From: an uncultured Alphaproteobacteria bacterium
Lineage (GTDB): Bacteria > Pseudomonadota > Alphaproteobacteria > Parvibaculales > Parvibaculaceae
NCBI GenBank assembly: GCA_903889655.1
Contig: CAISYL010000189.1
Location: forward strand, 1-64,000
DNA length: 64,000 bases
Direction of reading: 5' to 3'
The position numbers and the translations under genes were made by a program. The notes beneath the pieces were generated by a model, which was not told the origin of the DNA, searched no databases, and saw nothing but the letters and a program-made list of their open reading frames with translations. Position 1 is the stretch's first letter. The number at the start of each line of letters is the position of its first letter. Of the stretch, positions 51,893 through 60,518 are shown piece after piece.

Positions 51893-52725
51893 ACTATCGC
51901 CACGCCTATCACGCCGGCAATTTCGCCGACGTGATGAAGCACGCCGCGCTGACGCTCGTGATCGAGCATCTGAAACAGAAGGAGAAGCCCTTCTTCCTGC
52001 TCGATACGCATGCCGGAACCGGCCTGACCGATCTTGGCGGCGAAGAAGCCCGGAAGACCGGCGAATTTCAGGACGGTATCGCGCGCATTCTCGCCGATCC
52101 GAACCCGCACCCTGCTCTGGCGCCTTATCTCGCGACACTCGCCCGCCTCGGCTGCATGGGGCCGGCGCCGATGTCCTATCCCGGCTCGCCCCTCATCGCG
52201 CGCGAACTCTCGCGTCCGGGCGACCGGCTCGCCTTCTGCGAACTGCATCCGGACGATGCAGGCGCGCTCAAGATACTTTTCCGCCGCGACGGCCAGGCCA
52301 GCGTCCACGAGATGAACGGCTATACGGCTCTGAAATCGATGCTGCCGCCGAAGGAACGCCGCGGCCTCGTGCTGATCGACCCACCCTTCGAAGCCCGGGA
52401 CGAATTCGACACGGTGCTCGCAAGCCTCGCCGACGCCACCGCACGCTGGGCGACGGGCACTTATCTCATCTGGTATCCGGTGAAGGACCCGAGCGTTTCA
52501 GGCGCCTTTCTCGACGAACTGGAGCGGAACGGCCCTGCCAAAACGCTGATGGCGGAACTTTACATCCGCGCGGTCGATGCTGCGCAGCTTTCGGGCTGCG
52601 GCCTCGTCATCGTCAATCCGCCCTGGACGCTGAAGGACACGCTTGCCGATCTTTATGGCTGGCTGGCGGACAGACTCGCGCAGGGACCGGGGGCGCGGGC
52701 CCGCGTCGAATGGTTGAGACCCTGA
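51889..52725 (+). CDS. rlmJ: 23S rRNA (adenine-2030-N6)-methyltransferase RlmJ
   Basis: 278 residues from the TTG at 51889, which overlaps the MFS stop and has AGGAG upstream. The start is fixed by homology: NYRHAYHAGNFADVMKH equals the E. coli RlmJ N-terminus. SAM-binding DTHAGTGLTDL and the N6-adenine motif DPPFE are present. It methylates A2030 of 23S rRNA. It ends a four-gene overlapping run and is followed by a terminator hairpin that serves the opposite strand. Confidence 0.93.
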   Translation: MNYRHAYHAGNFADVMKHAALTLVIEHLKQKEKPFFLLDTHAGTGLTDLGGEEARKTGEFQDGIARILADPNPHPALAPYLATLARLGCMGPAPMSYPGSPLIARELSRPGDRLAFCELHPDDAGALKILFRRDGQASVHEMNGYTALKSMLPPKERRGLVLIDPPFEARDEFDTVLASLADATARWATGTYLIWYPVKDPSVSGAFLDELERNGPAKTLMAELYIRAVDAAQLSGCGLVIVNPPWTLKDTLADLYGWLADRLAQGPGARARVEWLRP

Positions 52726-52726
52726 T

Positions 52727-52760
52727 AAAAAGGCCCGCCGGAATGTATGTCCGGCGGGCC
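52727..52760 (-). terminator. Rho-independent terminator of the phytase-like autotransporter
   Basis: On the minus strand an 11-bp stem GGCCCGCCGGA / TCCGGCGGGCC with a 7-base loop ends in TTTTT. It lies 22 bases after the autotransporter stop; it may also stop the rlmJ transcript. Confidence 0.88.
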
Positions 52761-52782
52761 AGGTCGCTGCGAAGATCGAAAA

Positions 52783-55308
52783 TCAGAACTGAATGTTCAG
52801 ACCCACGTTGATGAGGCTCGCGACGCCGCCTTCCTTGCCGACGCGGGCGTCATAGCCGAGGGTCCAGCCGACCGTCTGCCCCTTGCCGATGCTGCCCTGG
52901 GCACCGACGCCGAGGCGCACATCGTCCTCGTTCTGCGTGGGCACCGTGACCGAGGCACTGCCCAGGCCGTCGGCAACGCTCGCCAGTGCGAGGTTCACCG
53001 TGTCGTCGCTCTTGTCGAGAACGAAGTCGTAAGCGGCATGTCCCGTCAGCGTCACATCGTCGAAGGGAACGATGATCTCGCCGCCGAGACCGAGTGTCGT
53101 CTGATCAACCGAACGGTCGGAATAGGCAATGTTGCCGCCCGCTGCGCCATGTTCGGTGTAGCCGTCGATATCGGCCTTGAGGTAGCTCAGCGACGCGACC
53201 GGGCCGAGTTTCGTCATGCCGCCGACGCCGATCATGTAGCCGACCTCACCATAGGCGGTCTGCGCGGTACCCTTCGTGCTGCCCGTCGCGGAAAGGCCAT
53301 AGGCCGCCGGACGGGTGATCTCGCTGAAGTCGATCCAGGGCAGGTAGCCATAGGCCGCCGATGCGAAGAAGCCGCCCGTGTCGTAGGTGCCATAGACGCC
53401 GAGCGAGACCGAACGCGATTCGGTGCGGAAGCCCGAACTGGGTTCAAGATCGCCGCCGCCGAAGCCGAGCACGCCGCCGACGATGACGCCCTTGCCGAGA
53501 TTGGCGTCGGCGCCGATCGTGCCGCGGAGATCGCTGACATGGTTCACGTAGTCATGGTGACGATCGTCGGAGTTGTAGAGGCCCGTTCCCCAAACGTTGA
53601 AGTTCGCGATCGTGCCGCCGCTCGCCGCCGCGCCGCGCAGAACGCCGAGGCGATCCTGAATCGGCGTGAGAGATTCCTCCGCGGCCGAAATGCCGGCATC
53701 GCCCGCCATCGTCGTGGTCACCGCGCCCGCGCCGACCATGTAATCGTAGAATTCGGGATCGACGGCCGTCGGCAATGTCACCTGATAGACGAGGATCATG
53801 TTGTCGTTGTTGTAGCTGGACGAGCAGTCGATGCCGCTCATCGTGCAGGAGGTCGAGACATAGTCGTTATCGTTCGAGACGAAGAGCAGGAAGTCCTGCG
53901 GATGCTTCTCATCGAGCTTCGGCATGAGAGACATGCCTTCCCACTTTTCCGACCAGGAGACCGGGTTATGCGGATCCGCGTTCGATGTGGTGAGCCCGAA
54001 GTTGGCAAGCTGCGTCGGGTTCAGCATGTTGACGAGTTGCGTCGTCGAGACCGGCGTGATGTCCGAATTCAGCACGACGCTGCCGCCGACAAGACTGTCG
54101 ACCGGCGTGTAGGAAGTTTCATAGTTCGTGCCGGCGAGATTGGTCGCTCCACGAGTGTCGACGAGAAGGATGCTGCGATAAGTGAAGTTGTTTGTGGCGC
54201 CTGTTCCGAGACCCGTGCCGCCGTCGCGTGCGAGCGTCAGGAACTGGTAGTCGTTGATTGCCAGCGCTTCGCTCTGCGCCGCCGTGCGGTTCACCGCGCC
54301 GCCCGTGCCGCCGAAGGTATAAGTCGGCAGTTGCAGAACGTAATGGCCGACCGGATTGTCCGGCGTCGCATCGCCTTTCGAGATGTCATAGACGAGGACG
54401 CGGGTGTCGGTGCGGTTCGCCTGATTGGAGTTCTGGGTATCCTGCACCGTCGCGCTCTGGAGCACTGCGATGACGTATTTGCCGTCCGGCGTCACGGACA
54501 TGCCTTCGAGGCCCTGATTGTTGCGACGGCCGCCATCGGTCGGCGGGTTGAGCGAGTTGTAGTTGAGATCGCCGCCGGTGAAGGGTTGCAGCGCCTTGGG
54601 CGGCTGGATCACGCCCTGAAGCTTACCGTCCGCGCTGAAGTAGTAGATCGCTGCGGCGTATTCGTCGCTAATGTAAAAGCTGCCATCGGAGCGGAAGGAA
54701 ATCGCCTCCGCGTCGATCGAAACCTTGCCGGCGCCCGTTCCCGATGCAGGGCTCGGCAGCACGATCCCGTTTTCGGTCTTGGTGCCCGCCCCCGGATCGG
54801 CGCCGGTGAAAGGATTACCGTTGAAGTCGAGAAGCTCGATGCCGCCGGTCTGGTCGTAGGTGAGCTGATCCTGCGAACTCGTCGAGGCCGGCAGATTGGG
54901 GCCCGAATAAGGCGTAAAGGTCGAATCGAAGCTGTTGAGACGGGCCGGATAGTCGAAGAAAAGCGGCACGGAGGGATCGTTGCGGCCGCGATCGGGCAGC
55001 GTGTACATCGAGAAGGAATAATTGCCATTGCTGTCGACGCGCCAGGTCGAGCGCTGGATGGCAAGGCTCGAGAACGAGCCGAGCGTGTCGCCGAGGAAAT
55101 CGGTTTCGTTCGCCGAAAGCCGGCCGGTGCCGACGAGGCCCCAACTCGTGAAGGTGTTGCCACCCAAGGTCGTCGTTTCAGCGGTGCCGCTCGGCGTGTT
55201 GTCGATATTGGGCGTGGTGTAGGACGGTGCCGCGGCGAGCGCGGGATGCGCAGCGAGCACGACAAGGCTGGCTGCCGCGAGCAAAGCGCGGCGAGCGGAA
55301 GGTCGCAT
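52783..55308 (-). CDS. Autotransporter with an esterase-like-phytase passenger
   Basis: 841 residues, ATG with GGGGG upstream. Signal peptide to about residue 25 (VVLAAHPALA). Residues about 40-540 match the esterase-like activity of phytase domain: SIDAEAISFRSDGSFYISDE, NNQGLEGMSVTPDGKYVIA and SWSEKWEGMSLMPKLDEKHP. The last 270 residues form an autotransporter barrel (NFNVWGTGLYNSDDRHHDYV) ending in LINVGLNIQF. The passenger would be a surface-displayed phosphoesterase-like beta-propeller for phosphate or organic phosphate use. Enzyme activity is unproven in this family. Confidence 0.88.
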   Translation of the reverse strand: MRPSARRALLAAASLVVLAAHPALAAAPSYTTPNIDNTPSGTAETTTLGGNTFTSWGLVGTGRLSANETDFLGDTLGSFSSLAIQRSTWRVDSNGNYSFSMYTLPDRGRNDPSVPLFFDYPARLNSFDSTFTPYSGPNLPASTSSQDQLTYDQTGGIELLDFNGNPFTGADPGAGTKTENGIVLPSPASGTGAGKVSIDAEAISFRSDGSFYISDEYAAAIYYFSADGKLQGVIQPPKALQPFTGGDLNYNSLNPPTDGGRRNNQGLEGMSVTPDGKYVIAVLQSATVQDTQNSNQANRTDTRVLVYDISKGDATPDNPVGHYVLQLPTYTFGGTGGAVNRTAAQSEALAINDYQFLTLARDGGTGLGTGATNNFTYRSILLVDTRGATNLAGTNYETSYTPVDSLVGGSVVLNSDITPVSTTQLVNMLNPTQLANFGLTTSNADPHNPVSWSEKWEGMSLMPKLDEKHPQDFLLFVSNDNDYVSTSCTMSGIDCSSSYNNDNMILVYQVTLPTAVDPEFYDYMVGAGAVTTTMAGDAGISAAEESLTPIQDRLGVLRGAAASGGTIANFNVWGTGLYNSDDRHHDYVNHVSDLRGTIGADANLGKGVIVGGVLGFGGGDLEPSSGFRTESRSVSLGVYGTYDTGGFFASAAYGYLPWIDFSEITRPAAYGLSATGSTKGTAQTAYGEVGYMIGVGGMTKLGPVASLSYLKADIDGYTEHGAAGGNIAYSDRSVDQTTLGLGGEIIVPFDDVTLTGHAAYDFVLDKSDDTVNLALASVADGLGSASVTVPTQNEDDVRLGVGAQGSIGKGQTVGWTLGYDARVGKEGGVASLINVGLNIQF

Positions 55309-55510
55309 GGAAGCCCCCAGATGGTTAAACAGATGATGTTGCGAATGACTTTTGACAGCCGCGCATTACATTTCCGTAATACCGTGACGGCGTTCTGGTG
55401 AATGCTTGTTGACACCCCTGTTACAAACCGGATGACCGCAACCGAACATCGCGTCTATAAAGACGCCGGCCGGTCACACAAAAAAATGCCGGCGGCTGGA
55501 GGAGTTTGTG
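55309..55510. promoter_or_regulatory. Divergent promoter region of the autotransporter and MFS genes
   Basis: An AT-richer gap of about 200 bases. It holds TTGACA (55352-55357) followed after 19 bases by TAATAC, and an inverted repeat ATTAC-ATTTCC-GTAAT (55365-55380) between them. A plus-strand promoter with an operator in its spacer is possible. Confidence 0.35.
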
Positions 55511-56818
55511 ATGGACGGGGGGAGCCTCGCGGGGACCGATGCTGCGGCGGCGCGGCTTGCCGCCGAAACGGCCTATCACGCCGAGGTCGAGCGCAACCTG
55601 CCGCGCAATTATGCCGCCAATCTTGCCCACGGACTTCTTGGGCAGACGGGGTTCCGCCTCGTCACCGCGCCGACCTTCGTGCCGGCCTATATCTATCTGC
55701 TCTCGGGCTCCGAATTCGCCGTCGGCCTCGCGCTCGCGGCGCAATGGCTCGGCAACGCGCTCTCCTCGACACTCGGCGCGACGCTCGTCGAGCACCGGAA
55801 GCGTGTGCTCTCGATGGGCCTTCTGGTCGGCTGGGGCATGCGCGGCGGCGTGCTCGGCCTTGCCCTCAGCGGCTATTTCCTGCCCGATCGCTGGGCGCTC
55901 GTCTTCGCCTGCCTCTTTCTCGGCATGTTCGGCCTCTTCAATGGGGTGCAGTCGGTCATCTTCCAGCTGCTGATGGCGAAGGTGATCCCGCTGCGCCTGC
56001 GCGGGCGGCTCACCGGCTTTCGCAATTTTGCAGCAGGGCTGACGGCTTCGGGCGTCGCTTATGTGGGCGGCAAATATTTCGTCGAGGCGCATGCACTGGG
56101 CAATGGCTATGCGACGACATTTCTCGCCGCCTTCGTGCTGACCTCCGTCGGGCTCACCATGCTGATGCTGGTGCGCGAACCCGATTCGCCCGAGGTGCGC
56201 CCACGCACGAGCTTCCTGCTGCGCATGCGCGAGATACCGGACATTCTGCGCGCCGACAGCGAACTTGGACGGTTCGTTCTCGCCTCCGGCCTGGCCGCGC
56301 TCGGGACGCTGGCCGTGCCGTTCTATGTGCTCTATGCGGGCAGGGCGATCGGGCTATCCGGCACCACGCTCGGCGCGCTGTCCACCGCATTCCTGCTCTC
56401 GCAGACGGGCGCCAATCTGATCTGGGGGTCGCTGGCCGACCGGGTCGGCAATCGCATCGTCTTCCTCGCCTCGGTGGGGCTCTGGGCGCTTTCGACTGTC
56501 GTGTTGATGGGCATGAGTTCGCTCTGGCCGCTCGTCGCGGTCTTCGCCGGGCTCGGCGCCGGACAGGCCGGCTTTCAGAACAGCACGCAGAACATGATCC
56601 TCGAATTCGGCGTGCGCGAGGATCTCGCCATGCGGATCGCGATCATGAACACCGCGACCTCGGCAATGATGGCGGTCGGCCCGCTGCTCGGCGGCCTCAT
56701 CGCCCACGGCACATCGTTTATCGCGGTTTTTTCAATCTCGTCGCTGATGCTGAGCGCGGCTTTTGCGCTTGTGCTTTTCACCGTGAGCGAGCCCCGCCAG
56801 CGCGACCTCTTTCACTGA
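55511..56818 (+). CDS. MFS transporter
   Basis: 435 residues from the ATG at 55511 (GGAGGAG upstream; GTG at 55508 is an alternative). Twelve helices. A 45-residue cytoplasmic head (AAETAYHAEVERNLPRNYAA) precedes GLLGQTGFRLVTAPTFVPAY. NLIWGSLADRVGNRIVFLA is the second A-like loop. The substrate is unknown. Its last 87 bases overlap, antisense, the 3' end of the PPDK-like gene. Confidence 0.88.
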   Translation: MDGGSLAGTDAAAARLAAETAYHAEVERNLPRNYAANLAHGLLGQTGFRLVTAPTFVPAYIYLLSGSEFAVGLALAAQWLGNALSSTLGATLVEHRKRVLSMGLLVGWGMRGGVLGLALSGYFLPDRWALVFACLFLGMFGLFNGVQSVIFQLLMAKVIPLRLRGRLTGFRNFAAGLTASGVAYVGGKYFVEAHALGNGYATTFLAAFVLTSVGLTMLMLVREPDSPEVRPRTSFLLRMREIPDILRADSELGRFVLASGLAALGTLAVPFYVLYAGRAIGLSGTTLGALSTAFLLSQTGANLIWGSLADRVGNRIVFLASVGLWALSTVVLMGMSSLWPLVAVFAGLGAGQAGFQNSTQNMILEFGVREDLAMRIAIMNTATSAMMAVGPLLGGLIAHGTSFIAVFSISSLMLSAAFALVLFTVSEPRQRDLFH

Positions 56819-58426
56819 GGCGGGTGCCGCGCCGCCTGCTCGCCAGCGCGCGACCTCGGCGAGTTCGGCCTCCGGCCGCTCGCGCGTGACGGACAGCGCG
56901 CCGGCGAAGATGCGGCCGCCATCGCCGTCAAGCGTCAACTCGTCGCCCTCGTGGAATTCACGGTCGCCAATGAGGCAAAGCCCTTTCTCCGGCAGGATGC
57001 GCAGGCCCGCACAGCCGACGAGGCAGACCTTGCCAAGCTGGCGCGCCACCACGGCCGCATGAGATGTACGCCCGCCGGACGCCGTGAGCACGCCCGCCGC
57101 CGCGGCGATGCCCTCGATATCGCCGGTCGATATGTCGTCGCGCACGAGAAGCACGGGCTTGCCCTCGGCGGCGAAGATAGAGGCGCGCTTCGGATCGAAG
57201 ACGATGTGTCCTATGGCCGTGCCGATGCTCGCCGGAACGGCGGTCGCCAGCGGCGTGGCGTCGCCGCCGGCAAAACGCAGGCGCTCCAGCCTGTCGAGCG
57301 CAATGCCGTCCAGATGCTTCAAGGCTTCCTCGGGCGCGATCAATCCCTCGGCCACCATGTCGACCGCCATGCGCAGCGCCGCCCAGGGCGTGCGCTTGCC
57401 GTTGCGGGTCTGGAGGAGATAGAGGCGACCTTCCTCGACGGTAAATTCGAAATCCTGCATGTCGCGGAATTCGGTTTCGAGGATGCTCTTCATGCGCTGG
57501 AGTTCGGCCGCGACGGCGGGCAGACGGCGCGGAAGATGCTCCGTATCACGGACCGCATGACGGCCCGAGACGACGTCCTCGCCCTGCGCATTGAACAGGA
57601 AATCGAGATAGGTGCGGTTCTCGCCGGTCGCAGGATCGCGCGTGAAGCCGACGCCCGCACCCGAACTCGCGCCCATATTGCCGAAGACCATGGCCTGCAC
57701 GGTGACGGCCGTGCCCATATTCGCGTCGATGCCGTTCAACGCCCGGTAGCGCTTCGCCTTGTCGCTCATCCATGAGCGGAACACGGCCTCGACGGCGGCG
57801 AGAAGCTGCTCCATCGGGTCTTGCGGGAAGGGATCGCCCGTCAGAGCGAGGGATAGCGTCAGTGATTCCTGGGCAATGGCGGCAAGCGCCATGCTGTCGA
57901 GATCGCGAATGCTCGCCAGCCCCTCCTCCGCCGCCCGCGCCTCGGCCAGCGCGTCGAAAGGCGTTGCGTCCACGTCGCGCACGACCTCGGTGAAATCGCG
58001 GACGAGACGGCGATAGCTGTCCTGCACCTGGCGCGGATTGCCGGTCATGCGCAGGAAGCCGCGTGCGGTCTGTTCGGTCAGGCCGATATTGAGGATCGTC
58101 TCCATCATGCCCGGCATCGAGACCGGCGCGCCGGAGCGCACGGAAACGAAAAGCGGACGGCGCTCGCGACCGAAGCCGCGCCCCGTCGCCGCTTCGAGTT
58201 CGCGCAAACCGCGCGCCAGCAACTCGCGCGTCCCGTCGGGAAGCTTTCCGCCGTCGAGATAGGATCGGCAGATCTCGGTGCCAAGCACGAAGGCCGGCGG
58301 CACGTTGAGGCCGAGCCGCGCGAGCCGCATCAGACCATAGGCCTTTGAGCCCATGGTTCCGGCACTCGCCGAAGCCGGCACGGGCTTTCCGGGCATGACG
58401 AAAAAGAGGTGTTCGTCGAGGGACAT
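56732..58426 (-). CDS. PPDK-like protein: ATP-grasp plus phosphohistidine domain, no PEP-binding barrel
   Basis: 564 residues from the ATG at 58426 (a TTG at 58432 overlaps the upstream stop). It matches the N-terminal two thirds of pyruvate phosphate dikinase: GSKAYGLMRLARLGLNVPP, VSVRSGAPVSMPGMMETIL (95-113), VQAMVFGNMGASSGAGVGFT (243-262), NAQGEDVVSG, and the phosphohistidine motif GGRTSHAAVVARQLGK (His456, Thr454). PPDK then has about 330 more residues with the PEP/pyruvate barrel, which are absent; a basic tail (KHKRKSRAQHQRRD) ends the protein. It may transfer phosphate to an unknown acceptor, perhaps on the coupled DUF47-like protein. Confidence 0.85.
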   Translation of the reverse strand: MSLDEHLFFVMPGKPVPASASAGTMGSKAYGLMRLARLGLNVPPAFVLGTEICRSYLDGGKLPDGTRELLARGLRELEAATGRGFGRERRPLFVSVRSGAPVSMPGMMETILNIGLTEQTARGFLRMTGNPRQVQDSYRRLVRDFTEVVRDVDATPFDALAEARAAEEGLASIRDLDSMALAAIAQESLTLSLALTGDPFPQDPMEQLLAAVEAVFRSWMSDKAKRYRALNGIDANMGTAVTVQAMVFGNMGASSGAGVGFTRDPATGENRTYLDFLFNAQGEDVVSGRHAVRDTEHLPRRLPAVAAELQRMKSILETEFRDMQDFEFTVEEGRLYLLQTRNGKRTPWAALRMAVDMVAEGLIAPEEALKHLDGIALDRLERLRFAGGDATPLATAVPASIGTAIGHIVFDPKRASIFAAEGKPVLLVRDDISTGDIEGIAAAAGVLTASGGRTSHAAVVARQLGKVCLVGCAGLRILPEKGLCLIGDREFHEGDELTLDGDGGRIFAGALSVTRERPEAELAEVARWRAGGAAPASVKEVALAGLAHGEKHKRKSRAQHQRRD

Positions 58427-58428
58427 CT

Positions 58429-60366
58429 TCAACCGGCCATGACGTCGTTGACGAGATGATCGCGCAACATCAATGCCGTGCGCGACAAGGCATCCGCCGC
58501 CTCCTCGAGAAGACGGGCAAGCGTTCCGACGAGTTCGAGAACGCGGAAATCCGGCGCCTCCATCAGGAGCAGGCCGCGCGCCGTGCGCTCGACCTTGTCC
58601 GTCTCGTGCTCGATGGCGGTGAGGCGGTCGACTGCCTGCAGGAAATCGTCGAAATCCTCGCGCGCGCCGTCGCGACGCACTTGCGCCGCCGCGCCGAAAA
58701 GCTTCACCAGTTCCTGCGCGCCTTCGACCAGAAGTTCGGCGAGCCTGCCGACCGGTGCGAGAAGATCGGGCGATGTCTGAAGTTTCGGCAGAAAGGCCGC
58801 GATGAAGGCCGCTTCTTCGAGCGCGTCGGCGGCATCGTCCGCTTCATGCAAGAGGTCGCGATAGATTTCGGGCTTGTGCATCCGGCGCACCAGCGAGCGT
58901 ACGCGGTTGACCAGCGCGTCCGCTTCCTGTTCCCAATGCTGGGCGCGTGAGGCGGCGGCATCGAAATCGTGGCCGCCTTCGCCGAAGCGCAGCAGTCCAT
59001 CGCGCAAGCCGGTTGCGAGTTCGAAGACGAGCGCCGCATGAGAAGACGCGATCGAGAGCAGGCTTTCCTGCGCACCGCGGAAGCGCCGCGCGAGTTCCGT
59101 CTTCACCTCGTCGCGGATGAAGCGTTCGGAGCGGCCGGCGATCAGGCCTTCCGTCACCGTGCGCAGGACGAATTTCAGATAGTCGACCGCCTGCTCCGCG
59201 CCCAGCGCTTCGTGGAGCTTTTCTCCGTAATGGATCGTCTGCTGCGCGAATTCGATCGCCTCGTAGAGAAGCCGTTCGCCGCCGAGCATCAGGAAGCCGC
59301 GATGGCCGATATTGTTTTCGGCCGCCCATTTCAGCAGGCGGACGCCGTCATCCTTGCGCAGGAATTCACGCAGCAGCTTGCGCGTGTGGTTCCAGTCGAT
59401 CAGGAAGACGATGCGCGAGCCGAGAAAGGCGAGATAGCGTTCGAGCGCCGTCTGATCGGCGGCATCGAACCGGCCGATGCAGAGATAATAATTCTCCTTG
59501 CCGTTGACCTCTTCGCCCTGGCGCGTGCGCGTGTCGTCCCATTGCACGGCGAAGGGCTTGAAGAGGCTCTGGAAAAAAGCGGCGCGTTGCGTATGGATGT
59601 CCGTATAGGTCAGCGTGACCGCCAGACCTTCCACATGAATGACGAGAACATGCGCGTCATTGGTGCCGATGTCGTTCTGGACGATCAGCTTGCCGCCGGC
59701 GCGCGTTGCCGTCGTGCCGAGGCCTGGATGATCGAATTTGAGCGGCGCGGTTTCGTTGAGACCGCGCATGAAGGCGGCGACCAGCGGACGGTCCGCCTCT
59801 TCGACGCGCCAGACGCGGGCGCCGTCGATGCTCTCTTCGGACAATTCGGCCTGCAGCGCATTGAGCGCCTTGTGGAGGTCCATCACCAGAATATGAAGGC
59901 TGTCGCCGCGCGCGCGGTCGGCGGAGGTAATCGCGTCGACGATCCCGGCGGCGACGAGGTCGTTCTCGAAGGGCGGCAAGGCTTTCGTCAGCGCCGCTTC
60001 CCGTGCCGCAAAATCCGCGCCGGCCGGGACGCCCGCCAATGCCAGCGGCGCGCGCATCGTCGCGATCTCGCCAAGCACAGAATGCCGCAAGGCTTCCGCG
60101 CCCGGCAGATGAAGGGCACCGTCCAGTGCGCGCCGCGCATCGGCGAGCGCAGTGTCCAGTGTCGCATCCACGACGCCGGCCGCGCGCCGCTCGGCGGAAA
60201 GATCGACGGCGGCACCGTCCGGCCGGTCGGCGCGATGCTCGGCCGTCTGCAACAGGGTCAGCAGGAATTTGACGCGGTCGTTCGCGGCCAGCGCCTGCGC
60301 CAGAAGGTCCGGCAACAGCAGCGCCCGCTCGCCGAGTTCGTCGATCATTACTGACTTGGTGGGCAC
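58429..60366 (-). CDS. Large protein with a C-terminal DUF47/PhoU-like helical domain
   Basis: 645 residues from the GTG at 60366 (GGAG six bases upstream); an open frame to 60438 would run through an inverted repeat. Residues about 1-420 are not recognised: mixed alpha/beta, with VMDLHKALNALQAELSEESI, NDIGTNDAHVLVIHVEGL and FLGSRIVFLIDWNHTRKLLR. Residues about 435-645 are an all-helical bundle like DUF47/PhoU, with IYRDLLHEADDAADALEEAA and IEHETDKVERTARGLLLM carrying the acidic metal-binding pattern. It is coupled to the PPDK-like gene. A role in phosphate or phosphotransfer control is inference. Confidence 0.72.
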   Translation of the reverse strand: MPTKSVMIDELGERALLLPDLLAQALAANDRVKFLLTLLQTAEHRADRPDGAAVDLSAERRAAGVVDATLDTALADARRALDGALHLPGAEALRHSVLGEIATMRAPLALAGVPAGADFAAREAALTKALPPFENDLVAAGIVDAITSADRARGDSLHILVMDLHKALNALQAELSEESIDGARVWRVEEADRPLVAAFMRGLNETAPLKFDHPGLGTTATRAGGKLIVQNDIGTNDAHVLVIHVEGLAVTLTYTDIHTQRAAFFQSLFKPFAVQWDDTRTRQGEEVNGKENYYLCIGRFDAADQTALERYLAFLGSRIVFLIDWNHTRKLLREFLRKDDGVRLLKWAAENNIGHRGFLMLGGERLLYEAIEFAQQTIHYGEKLHEALGAEQAVDYLKFVLRTVTEGLIAGRSERFIRDEVKTELARRFRGAQESLLSIASSHAALVFELATGLRDGLLRFGEGGHDFDAAASRAQHWEQEADALVNRVRSLVRRMHKPEIYRDLLHEADDAADALEEAAFIAAFLPKLQTSPDLLAPVGRLAELLVEGAQELVKLFGAAAQVRRDGAREDFDDFLQAVDRLTAIEHETDKVERTARGLLLMEAPDFRVLELVGTLARLLEEAADALSRTALMLRDHLVNDVMAG

Positions 60367-60390
60367 GTCGGACTCCGCAAGACCCTGAAC

Positions 60391-60408
60391 ATCACCTTTG
60401 TGGGTGAT
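60391..60408 (-). promoter_or_regulatory. Inverted repeat before the DUF47-like gene
   Basis: ATCACC-TTTGTG-GGTGAT, perfect 6-bp arms, 24 bases before the GTG at 60366. Operator or leader hairpin. Confidence 0.4.
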
Positions 60409-60518
60409 ATGCGGCGCCGCCGCCTTGATCTTGCGCAAGCGCCTGCCGCTTCATTCTCTCGCGCGGCGTGAAGAAAATATGACGATATCCCTCAGCTTTT
60501 GTCGCGGGACCAGGTGTC

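Noticed and set aside
52747-55401. An 884-codon open frame on the plus strand
   Set aside because: Antisense shadow of the phytase-like autotransporter, with arginine-rich low-complexity composition and no domain.
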